In this document: positions 7,913-15,524 of the stretch, piece by piece | How positions within the stretch are numbered: the first letter of the stretch is position 1 | Layout: each line of letters opens with the position of its first letter | Assembly (NCBI GenBank): GCA_044361595.1 | Contig: JBIKIN010000010.1 | Location: 1-64,000 of the forward strand | Source of the DNA: Pseudopedobacter sp044361595 | Lineage (GTDB): Bacteria; Bacteroidota; Bacteroidia; Sphingobacteriales; Sphingobacteriaceae | Length of the DNA: 64,000 bases | Direction: 5' to 3' | Made by a program: the position numbers and the translations under genes | The notes under the pieces: generated by a model | Database searches by the model: none | Seen by the model: only the letters and a program-made list of their open reading frames with translations | What the model was told of the DNA's origin: nothing

Positions 7913-8311
7913 TTAGTAAACGTAACATAAAACTTCGCCACCAACATTAAGTTGTTTTGCTTCTTTATCAGTCATTACACCTTTTGAAGTTGATAAGATG
8001 GCGATACCTAAACCATTTAATACTCTAGGCATATTGCCCATACCTGCATATTTTCTCAAACCTGGCTTACTAGCTCTCGCAATGCTGCGAATAGCTGGAA
8101 TTTTAGTTATCGGATGATATTTTAAAGCTACTTTAATAGTACCTTGAACATCATTATCCTCAAACTTGTAATTTGTGATGTAACCCTTATCAAAAAGTAC
8201 TTTCGTAATTTCCTTTTTAAGGTTTGATGCAGGAATTTCTACAACCCTATGGTTGGCCTTGATGGCATTCCTTACTCTTGTAAGATAATCTGCTATTGGA
8301 TCTGTATACAT
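7913..8311 (-). CDS. rpsH: 30S ribosomal protein S8
   Basis: S8 is a primary 16S rRNA binder and, in E. coli, the repressor of the spc operon. The 132-residue protein starts MYTDPIADYLTRVRNAIKAN and ends KEAKQLNVGGEVLCYVY. An in-frame ATG at 8359 would add 16 residues, but that stretch runs through a TAnnTTTG promoter box and does not look like S8; the start at 8311 gives the normal family length. A 73-base gap separates it from rpsN, wider than most in this operon. Confidence 0.97.
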   Translation of the reverse strand: MYTDPIADYLTRVRNAIKANHRVVEIPASNLKKEITKVLFDKGYITNYKFEDNDVQGTIKVALKYHPITKIPAIRSIARASKPGLRKYAGMGNMPRVLNGLGIAILSTSKGVMTDKEAKQLNVGGEVLCYVY

Positions 8312-8348
8312 TTTATTATTATATAAATAAAAAGAATTTTTCGGACCG

Positions 8349-8356
8349 CAAAGGTA
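8349..8356 (-). promoter_or_regulatory. Probable internal promoter before rpsH
   Basis: The minus strand of the rpsN-rpsH gap reads TACCTTTG followed by C, a full match to the Bacteroidota -7 box, 37 bases before the rpsH start. No TTTG lies at the usual upstream distance. The gap is GC-poor except right after the box. If used, it would let rpsH and downstream genes be transcribed independently of rplC-rpsN. Confidence 0.5.
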
Positions 8357-8384
8357 CAAAAAATTCTTATTAATTCTTATTTAA

Positions 8385-8654
8385 TTACCAGCTTGCTTTT
8401 GTAACCCCTGGTATTTTGCCTGCTAAAGCCATTTCACGGAATGTAACACGTGAAATACCAAACTGGCGCATGTAACCTCTTGGTCTTCCTGTTAATTTAC
8501 ATCTGTTGTGTAAACGCACTGGAGAAGAACTTTTTGGTAATTTATCTAAAGCTTCATAATCTCCAGCAGCTTTTAATGCTTCTCTTTTAGCAGCATACTT
8601 TGCTACCATTTTTTGACGCTTACGTTCGCGAGCTTTTATTCCTTCTTTAGCCAT
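8385..8654 (-). CDS. rpsN: 30S ribosomal protein S14, zinc-free type
   Basis: S14 is a late 30S head protein. The 89-residue product has the longer, cysteine-poor form of S14: it contains one cysteine only (in RLHNRCKLTGRPRGYMRQFG), not the paired CxxC motifs of the 61-residue zinc form. The C-terminus (REMALAGKIPGVTKASW) is standard. Its start overlaps the end of rplE by 8 bases, so translation is probably coupled. Confidence 0.98.
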   Translation of the reverse strand: MAKEGIKARERKRQKMVAKYAAKREALKAAGDYEALDKLPKSSSPVRLHNRCKLTGRPRGYMRQFGISRVTFREMALAGKIPGVTKASW

Positions 8655-9216
8655 TGTTAACTATGTTATGATTTTTGAATGGTAAACCAAATTGCTTTAA
8701 TAACTCTAAAGCCTCAACATCAGTTGTTGCAGAAGTTACGAAAGTAATATCCATACCTTGGATTTTGTTAATTTTATCAATATTAATTTCTGGGAAAATG
8801 ATTTGCTCAGAAATACCTAAAGTGTAATTTCCTTTTCCATCAAATCCTTTATCATTAATTCCTTTAAAATCACGAATACGAGGTAAAGCAACAGAAATTA
8901 ATCTATCAAGAAACTCAAACATATGGTTGTCACGTAAAGTAACACGTACACCAACTGGCATACCTTTACGCAATTTAAAGTTTGAGATATCTTTTTTAGA
9001 CTTTGCAGAAACAGCTTGTTGACCAGTAATTGTGGTTAACTCTTGTATTGCAGCTTCAACTAGTTTCTTATCAGTTACACCTGCACCAACACCTTGGTTG
9101 ATTGCAATTTTATGTAACTTAGGTACTTGCATTACACTTTTGTACTGAAATTTTTCCTTCAGTGCAGATACAATTTCCTCTTTGTATTTATTTTTTAATC
9201 TTGGTGCGTAAGCCAT
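8647..9216 (-). CDS. rplE: 50S ribosomal protein L5
   Basis: L5 binds 5S rRNA and contacts P-site tRNA. The 189-residue protein has the family hallmarks KLHKIAINQGVGAG, FKLRKGMPVGVRVTLR and FPEINIDKINKIQGMDI. It overlaps rpsN by 8 bases downstream and rplX by 1 base upstream, consistent with coupled translation. Confidence 0.98.
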   Translation of the reverse strand: MAYAPRLKNKYKEEIVSALKEKFQYKSVMQVPKLHKIAINQGVGAGVTDKKLVEAAIQELTTITGQQAVSAKSKKDISNFKLRKGMPVGVRVTLRDNHMFEFLDRLISVALPRIRDFKGINDKGFDGKGNYTLGISEQIIFPEINIDKINKIQGMDITFVTSATTDVEALELLKQFGLPFKNHNIVNNG

Positions 9217-9551
9217 TACTTAATTTCCTCCCCAGATTTTTTAGCTATTCTGATTACTTTCCCATCTTCACCTCTTTTTCTAGCAACTCTAGTAGCAGAC
9301 CCTAATTTAGGATCAACAAGCATAATGTTAGAAATATGAATTGGGGCTTCCATTTTGTTAATTCCACCGTTTGGATTAGCAGCGTTAGGTTTAGTATGCT
9401 TAGAAACCATATTAGCTCCTTCTACTAAAACACGATTAGTTTTGGTAATTACCTCAACTACTTTACCCTGCTGACCTTTAGAGTCTCCGGCTATTACTTT
9501 TACTAAATCACCTTTACGAATGTTTAGCTTTACGTTTTTCTTCTTTTCCAT
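9216..9551 (-). CDS. rplX: 50S ribosomal protein L24
   Basis: L24 initiates 50S assembly and lies at the tunnel exit. The 111-residue protein has an N-terminal KOW motif (about 13-40: KGDLVKVIAGDSKGQQGKVV) and the conserved HTKPNAANPNGGI segment. It is 1 base from rplN and overlaps rplE by 1 base. Confidence 0.98.
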   Translation of the reverse strand: MEKKKNVKLNIRKGDLVKVIAGDSKGQQGKVVEVITKTNRVLVEGANMVSKHTKPNAANPNGGINKMEAPIHISNIMLVDPKLGSATRVARKRGEDGKVIRIAKKSGEEIK

Positions 9552-9552
9552 A

Positions 9553-9921
9553 TTATAAAACCTCCGGCGCTAAAGACACAATTTTCATGAATTGTTTTTC
9601 ACGCAACTCTCTAGCCACTGGGCCAAAGATACGAGTACCTCTCGGTTCGTCTTGAGCGTTTAACAATACTGCCGCATTATCATCAAAACGGATATAAGAA
9701 CCGTCTTTTCTTCTGATTTCTTTTTTAGTTCTCACAACTACGGCTTTCGATACTGTTCCTTTTTTGATGTTTCCAGATGGAAGCGCACTTTTAACAGTAA
9801 CTACCACTTTATCACCTATAGAAGCGTATCTCTTACCGGTACCGCCTAAAACTCTAATCACTAAAACTTCTTTAGCTCCTGAATTATCGGCAACATTCAA
9901 TCTTGATTCCTGTTGTACCAT
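9553..9921 (-). CDS. rplN: 50S ribosomal protein L14
   Basis: L14 forms an intersubunit bridge and binds ribosome silencing factor in other bacteria. The 122-residue protein begins MVQQESRLNVADNSGAKEV and ends FMKIVSLAPEVL, nearly invariant features of the family. Gap to rpsQ is 1 base. Confidence 0.98.
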   Translation of the reverse strand: MVQQESRLNVADNSGAKEVLVIRVLGGTGKRYASIGDKVVVTVKSALPSGNIKKGTVSKAVVVRTKKEIRRKDGSYIRFDDNAAVLLNAQDEPRGTRIFGPVARELREKQFMKIVSLAPEVL

Positions 9922-9922
9922 T

Positions 9923-10177
9923 TTATTTAGCCCTTTCTAAAATTTCAACTAATCTCCAGTTCTTACTCTTACTCAGCGGACGTGTCTCCATGATCAGGAC
10001 AGTATCACCGATACCGCAATCATTCTTCTCGTCATGAGCCATAAATTTGGTAGTTGTTTTAACAAACTTACCATAAATTGGGTGCTTCACTTTTCTCTCT
10101 ACTGAAACAACAACAGACTTATCCATTTTGTTGCTTACTACCAACCCAGTTCTCGTTTTTCTTAATTTTCTTTCCAT
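9923..10177 (-). CDS. rpsQ: 30S ribosomal protein S17
   Basis: S17 is an early-binding 30S protein with an OB fold. The 84-residue product carries RKTRTGLVVSNKMDKSVVVS and the signature GDTVLIMETRPLSKSKNWRL. Position between rpmC and rplN is the standard order. Confidence 0.98.
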   Translation of the reverse strand: MERKLRKTRTGLVVSNKMDKSVVVSVERKVKHPIYGKFVKTTTKFMAHDEKNDCGIGDTVLIMETRPLSKSKNWRLVEILERAK

Positions 10178-10191
10178 TTCGACTGTAAAAA

Positions 10192-10404
10192 TTATGAATT
10201 ACTTTCAGATGCTGCTTTAGCTTTACGCTGAGTTAATTCAGTATTTAAGCGAGCAACAACCTTTCTCGCCTTGTTAATTCTTGTAGGATTCTCTATAGCA
10301 GAAACTGCATGAGCAAATTTTAACTTAGTTAAAGTTGCTTTTTCCTCTTGAATTCTGGTAACGATTTCTTCGTTAGACAGGTCTTTTATTTCTGAGTATT
10401 TCAT
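10192..10404 (-). CDS. rpmC: 50S ribosomal protein L29
   Basis: L29 is a small helical protein near the tunnel exit that contributes to the docking site for trigger factor and SRP. The 70-residue product has the expected helical-hairpin pattern (EIKDLSNEEIVTRIQEEKA) and the PTRINKARKVVARLNTEL segment. It lies 11 bases after rplP. Confidence 0.97.
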   Translation of the reverse strand: MKYSEIKDLSNEEIVTRIQEEKATLTKLKFAHAVSAIENPTRINKARKVVARLNTELTQRKAKAASESNS

Positions 10405-10415
10405 TGTTGTTATTA

Positions 10416-10838
10416 TTATGCTTCTACGTAATCTCTACGTACGACAAATTTTGTTTGAACTGGTAACTTTTGAGCGGCTAATCTCATAGCCTCTTTAGCT
10501 ACTTCGTAAGGTACTCCTTCTGCTTCGAAAAGGATTCTTCCAGGTCTTACTACGGCAACCCAATATTCTGGAGCACCTTTACCTTTACCCATACGTACCT
10601 CTGCTGGTTTCTTCGTTACTGGTTTGTCAGGAAAAATTCTAATCCATACTTGACCTTCACGTTTCATGAAACGAGTTACGGCAATACGAGCAGCTTCTAT
10701 CTGACGGCTGGTAATCCAGCATTCTTCTAATGATTTAATTCCGAATGATCCGAAAGATAATTCTGCACCACGAGAGGCTAAGCCTTTCATTCTGCCCTTT
10801 TGCATCTTTCTAAACTTCGTTCTTTTTGGCTGTAACAT
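10416..10838 (-). CDS. rplP: 50S ribosomal protein L16
   Basis: L16 helps shape the A site and peptidyl-transferase region. The 140-residue protein begins MLQPKRTKFRKMQKGRMKG and contains the family segments RIFPDKPVTKKPAEVRMGKGKG and APEYWVAVVRPGRILFE. It lies 38 bases after rpsC, in the conserved order. Confidence 0.98.
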   Translation of the reverse strand: MLQPKRTKFRKMQKGRMKGLASRGAELSFGSFGIKSLEECWITSRQIEAARIAVTRFMKREGQVWIRIFPDKPVTKKPAEVRMGKGKGAPEYWVAVVRPGRILFEAEGVPYEVAKEAMRLAAQKLPVQTKFVVRRDYVEA

Positions 10839-10876
10839 TACTTAATCTTTAATTCGTTAAACGATAGTTTTAATAA

Positions 10877-11677
10877 TTATCTCTTTCCTCTTCCGGCACC
10901 TGCACCTGCACCACCTCTGTTGTTTCCACCACGGTTACCACCTTTTCTGTCTCCACCACGATCATTACGATCGCCACGTGGAGCAAAATTAGCACCTTCT
11001 GGCTTACCACCTTTACCAGTGTTTGCGCCTATGTTAGGAGAAAGATCTCTCTTACCATAAACTTCGCCTTTACAAATCCAAACTTTAATACCTATTTTAC
11101 CATAAGTTGTTAAAGCCTCACCTAAAGCATAGTCTATATCAGCTCTCAAAGTATGTAACGGAGTTCTTCCATCTTTATACTGTTCGCTACGAGCCATCTC
11201 TGCTCCACCTAATCTTCCAGAACACATGATTTTAATTCCTTCTGCACCCATTCTCATGGTTGCAGCAATAGAGGTTTTCATAGCTCTTCTAAAAGAAATT
11301 CTAGCTTCTAACTGCTTAGCAACACCATCAGCAACTAATTGTGCATCAAGCTCGGGACGTTTAATTTCAAATATGTTAATTTGAACGTCCTTCTTCGTTA
11401 ACTTCTTTAATTCTTCTTTAATTTTATCAACTTCAGAACCACCTTTCCCTATTACAATACCCGGACGAGCAGTGTGAATAGTTACAGTGATACGTTTTAA
11501 AGTTCTTTCGATAACAACTTTAGAAACACCACCTTTGGCTATACGAGCAGATAAGTATTTACGAATTTTCTCGTCCTCAACTAATTTATCGGCATATTTA
11601 TTACCACCAAACCAGTTAGAGTCCCAACCTCTTACGATTCCTAATCTAAGACCTATTGGATTTGCTTTTTGTCCCAT
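10877..11677 (-). CDS. rpsC: 30S ribosomal protein S3 with Gly/Arg-rich tail
   Basis: S3 lies at the mRNA entry tunnel and contributes to helicase activity. The 266 residues include a type II KH domain (about 40-110) with the GxxG loop in PGIVIGKGGSEVDKI and the C-terminal domain ending near KRDLSPNIG. Beyond about residue 218 comes a low-complexity Gly/Arg/Asn/Asp tail (RGDRNDRGGDRKGGNRGG). Related Bacteroidota have tails here too. The tail resembles an RGG RNA-binding segment; a role is not shown. Confidence 0.98.
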   Translation of the reverse strand: MGQKANPIGLRLGIVRGWDSNWFGGNKYADKLVEDEKIRKYLSARIAKGGVSKVVIERTLKRITVTIHTARPGIVIGKGGSEVDKIKEELKKLTKKDVQINIFEIKRPELDAQLVADGVAKQLEARISFRRAMKTSIAATMRMGAEGIKIMCSGRLGGAEMARSEQYKDGRTPLHTLRADIDYALGEALTTYGKIGIKVWICKGEVYGKRDLSPNIGANTGKGGKPEGANFAPRGDRNDRGGDRKGGNRGGNNRGGAGAGAGRGKR

Positions 11678-11683
11678 TTCTTA

Positions 11684-12046
11684 TTAATTAGTTTGAGGTT
11701 CAACATTCTTACTATCTACAACCAAAGTAACATGATTAGAACGCTTACGAATTCTATAACCACGACCTTGAGGTGCAGGTCTTAAACGCTTTAATTGACG
11801 ACCACCATCAACCATAATTGTTTTAACAAAAAGTTGTGCGTCTTCAGGGCGTTGACCCTCATTTTTTGATTCCCAATTTTTGATAGCTGATAATAAAAGC
11901 TTTTCAACTCTTATAGCAGCTTCTTTATTGGTATATTTTAATATGTAAAGTGCCTTTTCAACACGCTCACCTCTGATTAAATCTACAACCAGTCTCATTT
12001 TACGAGGTGAAGTTGGGCAATTATTTAATTTTGCTACTGCTTCCAT
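11684..12046 (-). CDS. rplV: 50S ribosomal protein L22
   Basis: L22 lines the polypeptide exit tunnel with a long beta hairpin and is a macrolide-resistance site in other bacteria. The 120-residue product has the family start (KLNNCPTSPRKMRLVVDLIRG) and the tunnel hairpin region around RPAPQGRGYRIRKRSNHVTL. It follows rpsS by 7 bases and precedes rpsC by 6. Confidence 0.98.
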   Translation of the reverse strand: MEAVAKLNNCPTSPRKMRLVVDLIRGERVEKALYILKYTNKEAAIRVEKLLLSAIKNWESKNEGQRPEDAQLFVKTIMVDGGRQLKRLRPAPQGRGYRIRKRSNHVTLVVDSKNVEPQTN

Positions 12047-12053
12047 TGCTTAA

Positions 12054-12320
12054 TTATTTTTTCTTTTCAGCGTGACCTCTAAATGTTCTGGTTGGAGCAA
12101 ACTCTCCTAATTTATGACCAACCATGTTTTCAGTTACATATACAGGAATAAATTTATTTCCGTTGTGAACTGCAAATGTATGACCTACGAAATCTGGTGA
12201 AATCATTGATCTTCTCGACCATGTTTTAATTACAGTCTTTTTACCTGCATCATTCAAAGTAGATACTTTCTTCTCTACATTATGATCTATATAAGGTCCT
12301 TTTTTTATCGAACGAGCCAT
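12054..12320 (-). CDS. rpsS: 30S ribosomal protein S19
   Basis: S19 lies on the 30S head next to S13. The 88-residue protein begins MARSIKKGPYIDHNVEKKV and has the signature GHKLGEFAPTRTFRGHAEKKK. The start overlaps the rplB stop by 1 base, implying coupled translation. Confidence 0.98.
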   Translation of the reverse strand: MARSIKKGPYIDHNVEKKVSTLNDAGKKTVIKTWSRRSMISPDFVGHTFAVHNGNKFIPVYVTENMVGHKLGEFAPTRTFRGHAEKKK

Positions 12321-13144
12321 TATTTCTTCCTCCTAGCTATGATGAAACGATTTGAGTATTTCTTCTTATCACGTGTTTTAAAGCCTTTAGACAATAAACC
12401 TTTTCTAGAACGTGGGTGACCACCTGATGATCTACCCTCACCACCACCCATAGGGTGATCTACTGGGTTCATTGCAACACCTCTTACTCTTGGTCTTCTA
12501 CCTAACCAACGCTTTCTACCAGCTTTACCTAAAACTTCGTTTGCGTGTTCTGAGTTAGATACTGTACCTATTGTAGCAGTACAAGTAACAAGAATCATAC
12601 GTGTTTCGCCTGATGGCATTTTCACAGTTGCATATCTACCGTCTCTAGCTGCTAATTGAGCATAAGAACCAGCACTTCTTGCAATTTGTGCTCCACGCCC
12701 AGGTGCTAATTCTATATTGTGAATAATAGAACCTAGAGGAATATTAGCTAACTTAATGTTGTTACCTAAATCTGGTGCTACAGCATCTCCAGAAATTACA
12801 GTAGAACCTACTTTTAATCCTTCTGGGGCAATGATGTATCTTTTTTCACCATCTGCATAATGTAACAGCGCAATACGGGCGGTACGATTTGGATCGTACT
12901 CTATTGTTGCTACTGTTGCGGGGATATCTTTTTTATCGCGTTTAAAATCTATTAATCGGTACAATTGCTTGTGACCCCCACCGATATAACGCATAGTCAT
13001 TTTACCAGTATTATTTCTACCACCAGATTTACCTTGTTTCACAACAAGAGTCTTCTCAGGAGTTCTAGTAGTGATTTCTGTGAAATCAGAACCTACTCTG
13101 AAACGAGTTCCGGGGGTTACTGGTTTAAATTTTCTTAAGCCCAT
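12320..13144 (-). CDS. rplB: 50S ribosomal protein L2
   Basis: L2 is needed for subunit association and peptidyl-transferase activity. The 274-residue protein contains the highly conserved C-terminal segment around GVAMNPVDHPMGGGEGRSSG, which includes the functionally important histidine of PVDHP. Length and the KFKPVTPGTRF start are typical. It follows rplW by 7 bases. Confidence 0.98.
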   Translation of the reverse strand: MGLRKFKPVTPGTRFRVGSDFTEITTRTPEKTLVVKQGKSGGRNNTGKMTMRYIGGGHKQLYRLIDFKRDKKDIPATVATIEYDPNRTARIALLHYADGEKRYIIAPEGLKVGSTVISGDAVAPDLGNNIKLANIPLGSIIHNIELAPGRGAQIARSAGSYAQLAARDGRYATVKMPSGETRMILVTCTATIGTVSNSEHANEVLGKAGRKRWLGRRPRVRGVAMNPVDHPMGGGEGRSSGGHPRSRKGLLSKGFKTRDKKKYSNRFIIARRKK

Positions 13145-13151
13145 AATTTAA

Positions 13152-13442
13152 TTAAATATTGCTATAAAAGTCAATAACTTCACCTTGTTTTAGGGTAATC
13201 ACTGCTTTTTTAATTTTAGCAGCTCTACCTGATACCATACCTGCTTTTGTAGATCTGGTTTTTAATTTACCTACAACTACCATTGTATTTACAGATTCTA
13301 CGGTTACACCGTACATTTCTTCAATAGCAGATTTAATTTGTAGTTTGTTAGCTCTATGATCGCACTGAAAAGTATAGCGATTCAGTTTATCAGTTAACAG
13401 TGTAGCTTTTTCTGTTAATACAGGTTTTTTTAGAATTTCCAT
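13152..13442 (-). CDS. rplW: 50S ribosomal protein L23
   Basis: L23 is the main chaperone and SRP docking protein at the tunnel exit. The 96-residue product begins MEILKKPVLTEKATLLTDK and has the pattern HRANKLQIKSAIEEMYGVTVESVNT-like family core split over residues 29-55. One base separates it from rplD. Confidence 0.98.
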   Translation of the reverse strand: MEILKKPVLTEKATLLTDKLNRYTFQCDHRANKLQIKSAIEEMYGVTVESVNTMVVVGKLKTRSTKAGMVSGRAAKIKKAVITLKQGEVIDFYSNI

Positions 13443-13443
13443 A

Positions 13444-14073
13444 TTACTTAGCTAGTGCCTCCTCCAATGATTTTACCGAACCGGTAGTTAATACTAATTT
13501 TCCAGCATTTAATACATCATATGTATTTAACTGATCTGCTGTGATAACTTTAGTTTTTTGAATATTTCTGCTTGATAAATAAACATTATCATTTGCAGCA
13601 GGAAGAACGATTAAAGTTTTCTCTGAAGAGAAGTTTAATGCCCCCAATAAACTAATAAAGTTTTTAGTCTTTGGACTATCAAAACTGAAGTCTTCTAAAA
13701 CTATAACACTGTTATCTTTTGCTTTGTATGCTAAAGCAGATTTACGAGCTAATGCTTTTAATTTTTTATTTAATTTAAAACTATAGTCACGAGGTTGAGG
13801 ACCGAATATTCTACCACCACCATTAAATAATGGAGATTTAATACTTCCTGCTCTTGCACCACCAGTTCCCTTTTGCTTATATAACTTACGGGTTGACCCA
13901 GCAATCTCATTACGTTGCTTAGACTTGTGAGTACCTTGACGTTGATTTGCTAAAAATTGCTTAACATCTAAATAAATAGCGTGATCGTTAGGCTCGATAC
14001 CGAAGATTTCATCAGACAGTTGCACCTTGACACCTGTTTCTTTTCCTGATACGTTTAATACTTTAACTTCCAT
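13444..14073 (-). CDS. rplD: 50S ribosomal protein L4
   Basis: L4 extends a loop into the exit tunnel and in E. coli represses the S10 operon. I place the start at 14073 (MEVKVLNVSGKETG, 209 residues). An in-frame ATG at 14085 would add MRSK and overlap rplC; with 14073 the genes are 1 base apart. The tunnel-loop region KQKGTGGARAGSIKSPLFNG (about 70-90) is conserved. The operon leader upstream of rplC has two hairpins that could be an autoregulatory target. Confidence 0.97.
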   Translation of the reverse strand: MEVKVLNVSGKETGVKVQLSDEIFGIEPNDHAIYLDVKQFLANQRQGTHKSKQRNEIAGSTRKLYKQKGTGGARAGSIKSPLFNGGGRIFGPQPRDYSFKLNKKLKALARKSALAYKAKDNSVIVLEDFSFDSPKTKNFISLLGALNFSSEKTLIVLPAANDNVYLSSRNIQKTKVITADQLNTYDVLNAGKLVLTTGSVKSLEEALAK

Positions 14074-14074
14074 C

Positions 14075-14692
14075 TTACTTCTCAATTAATACGTACGAAC
14101 CCTTAGCTCCTGGTATTGAACCGCTCACTACTAATAAATTTTGCTCTGCAAATACTTTAACGATTTGAAGGTTCTGAATTTTCACTCTTGAACCACCTGT
14201 TCTACCGGCCATTCTCATACCCTTAAATACTCTTGAAGGATAAGAAGACGCACCTAATGAACCTGGAGCTCTTAAACGGTTATGCTGACCGTGAGTTTGC
14301 ATACCCACACCGCTAAATCCGTGGCGCTTTACAACACCTTGAAAACCTTTACCTTTAGAAGTACCCACTACGTCAACGTAATCGCCTTCTAAAAAAAGAT
14401 TTACATCAACAACTTCACCTAAAGATTTTGCTTCTGTAAAATACTTAAACTCCACAACCTTTCTTTTAGGTGTAGTTTCAGCTTTTGCAAAATGGCCTTT
14501 TAATGAAGAAGTAGTGTTTTTTTCTTTTTTCTCATCGTAAGCTAACTGCACTGCAGCGTAGCCATCACTCTCGATGGTTTTCACTTGTGTTACTACACAA
14601 GGGCCAGCTTCTATCACAGTACATGGTATATTCTTACCGTCTGCGTCGAAAATGCTGGTCATTCCTACTTTTTTTCCAATAATTCCTGACAT
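14075..14692 (-). CDS. rplC: 50S ribosomal protein L3, first gene of the operon here
   Basis: L3 starts 50S assembly and reaches the peptidyl-transferase centre. The 205-residue protein begins MSGIIGKKVGMTSIFDADGK and has the conserved SKGKGFQGVVKRHGFSG and HRAPGSLGASSYPSRVFKG-like segments. In many bacteria rpsJ precedes rplC; here the next gene upstream is 412 bases away on the other strand, so rplC opens the operon. A well-formed promoter lies about 78-108 bases upstream of the start. Confidence 0.98.
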   Translation of the reverse strand: MSGIIGKKVGMTSIFDADGKNIPCTVIEAGPCVVTQVKTIESDGYAAVQLAYDEKKEKNTTSSLKGHFAKAETTPKRKVVEFKYFTEAKSLGEVVDVNLFLEGDYVDVVGTSKGKGFQGVVKRHGFSGVGMQTHGQHNRLRAPGSLGASSYPSRVFKGMRMAGRTGGSRVKIQNLQIVKVFAEQNLLVVSGSIPGAKGSYVLIEK

Positions 14693-14716
14693 TTCTATAT
14701 TTTAATTAACACCCAT

Positions 14717-14766
14717 CGAAGCAGTAGGGCTTCGTTCAAGGTGGAGATTATCCGCTCATTTGCGGA
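14717..14766 (-). promoter_or_regulatory. Structured leader of the rplC operon
   Basis: Between the predicted transcription start and the rplC ATG the RNA can form two compact hairpins. One pairs TCCGC with GCGGA (14751-14766, 6-base loop). The other is a perfect 6-bp stem CGAAGC/GCTTCG (14717-14734, 6-base loop). They are the only GC-rich stretches in the spacer. By analogy with leader control by L4 in E. coli, this may be an autoregulatory site; no T-run follows either stem. Confidence 0.45.
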
Positions 14767-14769
14767 CGG

Positions 14770-14800
14770 CAAAGATAGGAAACACTTATTAATTATCAAA
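14770..14800 (-). promoter_or_regulatory. Promoter of the ribosomal superoperon
   Basis: On the minus strand, TTTG (plus 14797-14800) is followed after exactly 19 bases by TATCTTTG (plus 14770-14777). Both boxes match the Bacteroidota housekeeping consensus TTTG-N19-21-TAnnTTTG in full. The transcript would start near 14763, giving a leader of about 70 bases before rplC. It is the best promoter seen in the window. Confidence 0.8.
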
Positions 14801-15104
14801 TAGTTATGAGTTTATTTTTCTATTTTTTTTTATTAGGTAAAAACAAGTAGCTAAAAACGAGTTGAAACAACAAGAATTTATCAATTAAATTTATTCAATA
14901 CATTGATTAACAGACATTAATTATATAAGAAATAAGTTATAAACATTGCGACTTTTTAACTTAGGGTAATTGATAAAAGTGTTTGTTTTCTTTTATAAAC
15001 TATTGATAGACAAATTAGCTACTGAACTTTTAGAATCGGAAAAGCTTAAATATTATTTTGGTAGGGTAATTGAGCTTTAAGTATTAATTACAAATTAATT
15101 AAAC

Positions 15105-15524
15105 ATGAAAAAATTAAAACAAATTTTAAAAACAACTATGCTTGTGGCTCCAATAGCCATGATAGCAGCTTGTAACGGTGCTAATGCTAAGTATGAAAAC
15201 TTAGCTACAGGCGAAAAAGTGTACATTATTAAAGACTCTGAGACAGGAAAATCTATTGATAGTGTTACAAATGAACCTGTAATGTTTTATGTAAACCTTG
15301 AAACAAAGGATACGATAAATGGCGAAACGGGCTTAATCGTAAACAATAAAATAATTAAAAGTGCTGAAGGTACATATTCATTAATTGAAAATGAAGTAGA
15401 AGAAACTCTAGATTCTGAAGGGGACGTTAAAATTAAGATAGATGGCGACGAAATGAAGATTAAAACAGACGATAAGAAAATTAAAATTGACGGAAACGAA
15501 AAAAAAGTAAAATATGATAACTAA
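15105..15524 (+). CDS. Repeat-tailed lipoprotein (first of a tandem pair)
   Basis: I do not recognise a named family. The 139-residue product has a lipoprotein signal peptide: positive N-terminus, hydrophobic stretch, and lipobox IAAC with Cys23. Residues 29-95 share a domain with the next gene: LATGEKVYII and DSETGKSIDSVTNEPVMFYV here match LTTGTEVEII and DPTTGIAINSSTQIPVQFYY there. The tail (about 108-139) is a short repeat of the form KIKIDGDEMKIKTD. The gene overlaps the next by 11 bases in another frame, so the two are coupled. Probably an envelope protein; function unknown. Confidence 0.85.
   Translation: MKKLKQILKTTMLVAPIAMIAACNGANAKYENLATGEKVYIIKDSETGKSIDSVTNEPVMFYVNLETKDTINGETGLIVNNKIIKSAEGTYSLIENEVEETLDSEGDVKIKIDGDEMKIKTDDKKIKIDGNEKKVKYDN

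Larger units (their letters stand above)
14693..15104. other. 412-base divergent spacer between rplC and a lipoprotein gene
   Basis: No coding sequence was found here; rpsJ is not hidden in any frame. The rplC-proximal half holds the minus-strand promoter and a leader with two GC hairpins. The other half (about 14820-15100) is very AT-rich. I saw no convincing TTTG/TAnnTTTG pair for the plus-strand lipoprotein gene, only a loose TATTATTTTG near 15050. Confidence 0.7.

Noticed and set aside
8312..8359. Longer start for rpsH (16 extra residues)
   Set aside because: The extension runs through a TAnnTTTG promoter box and does not resemble S8; the start at 8311 gives the family length.
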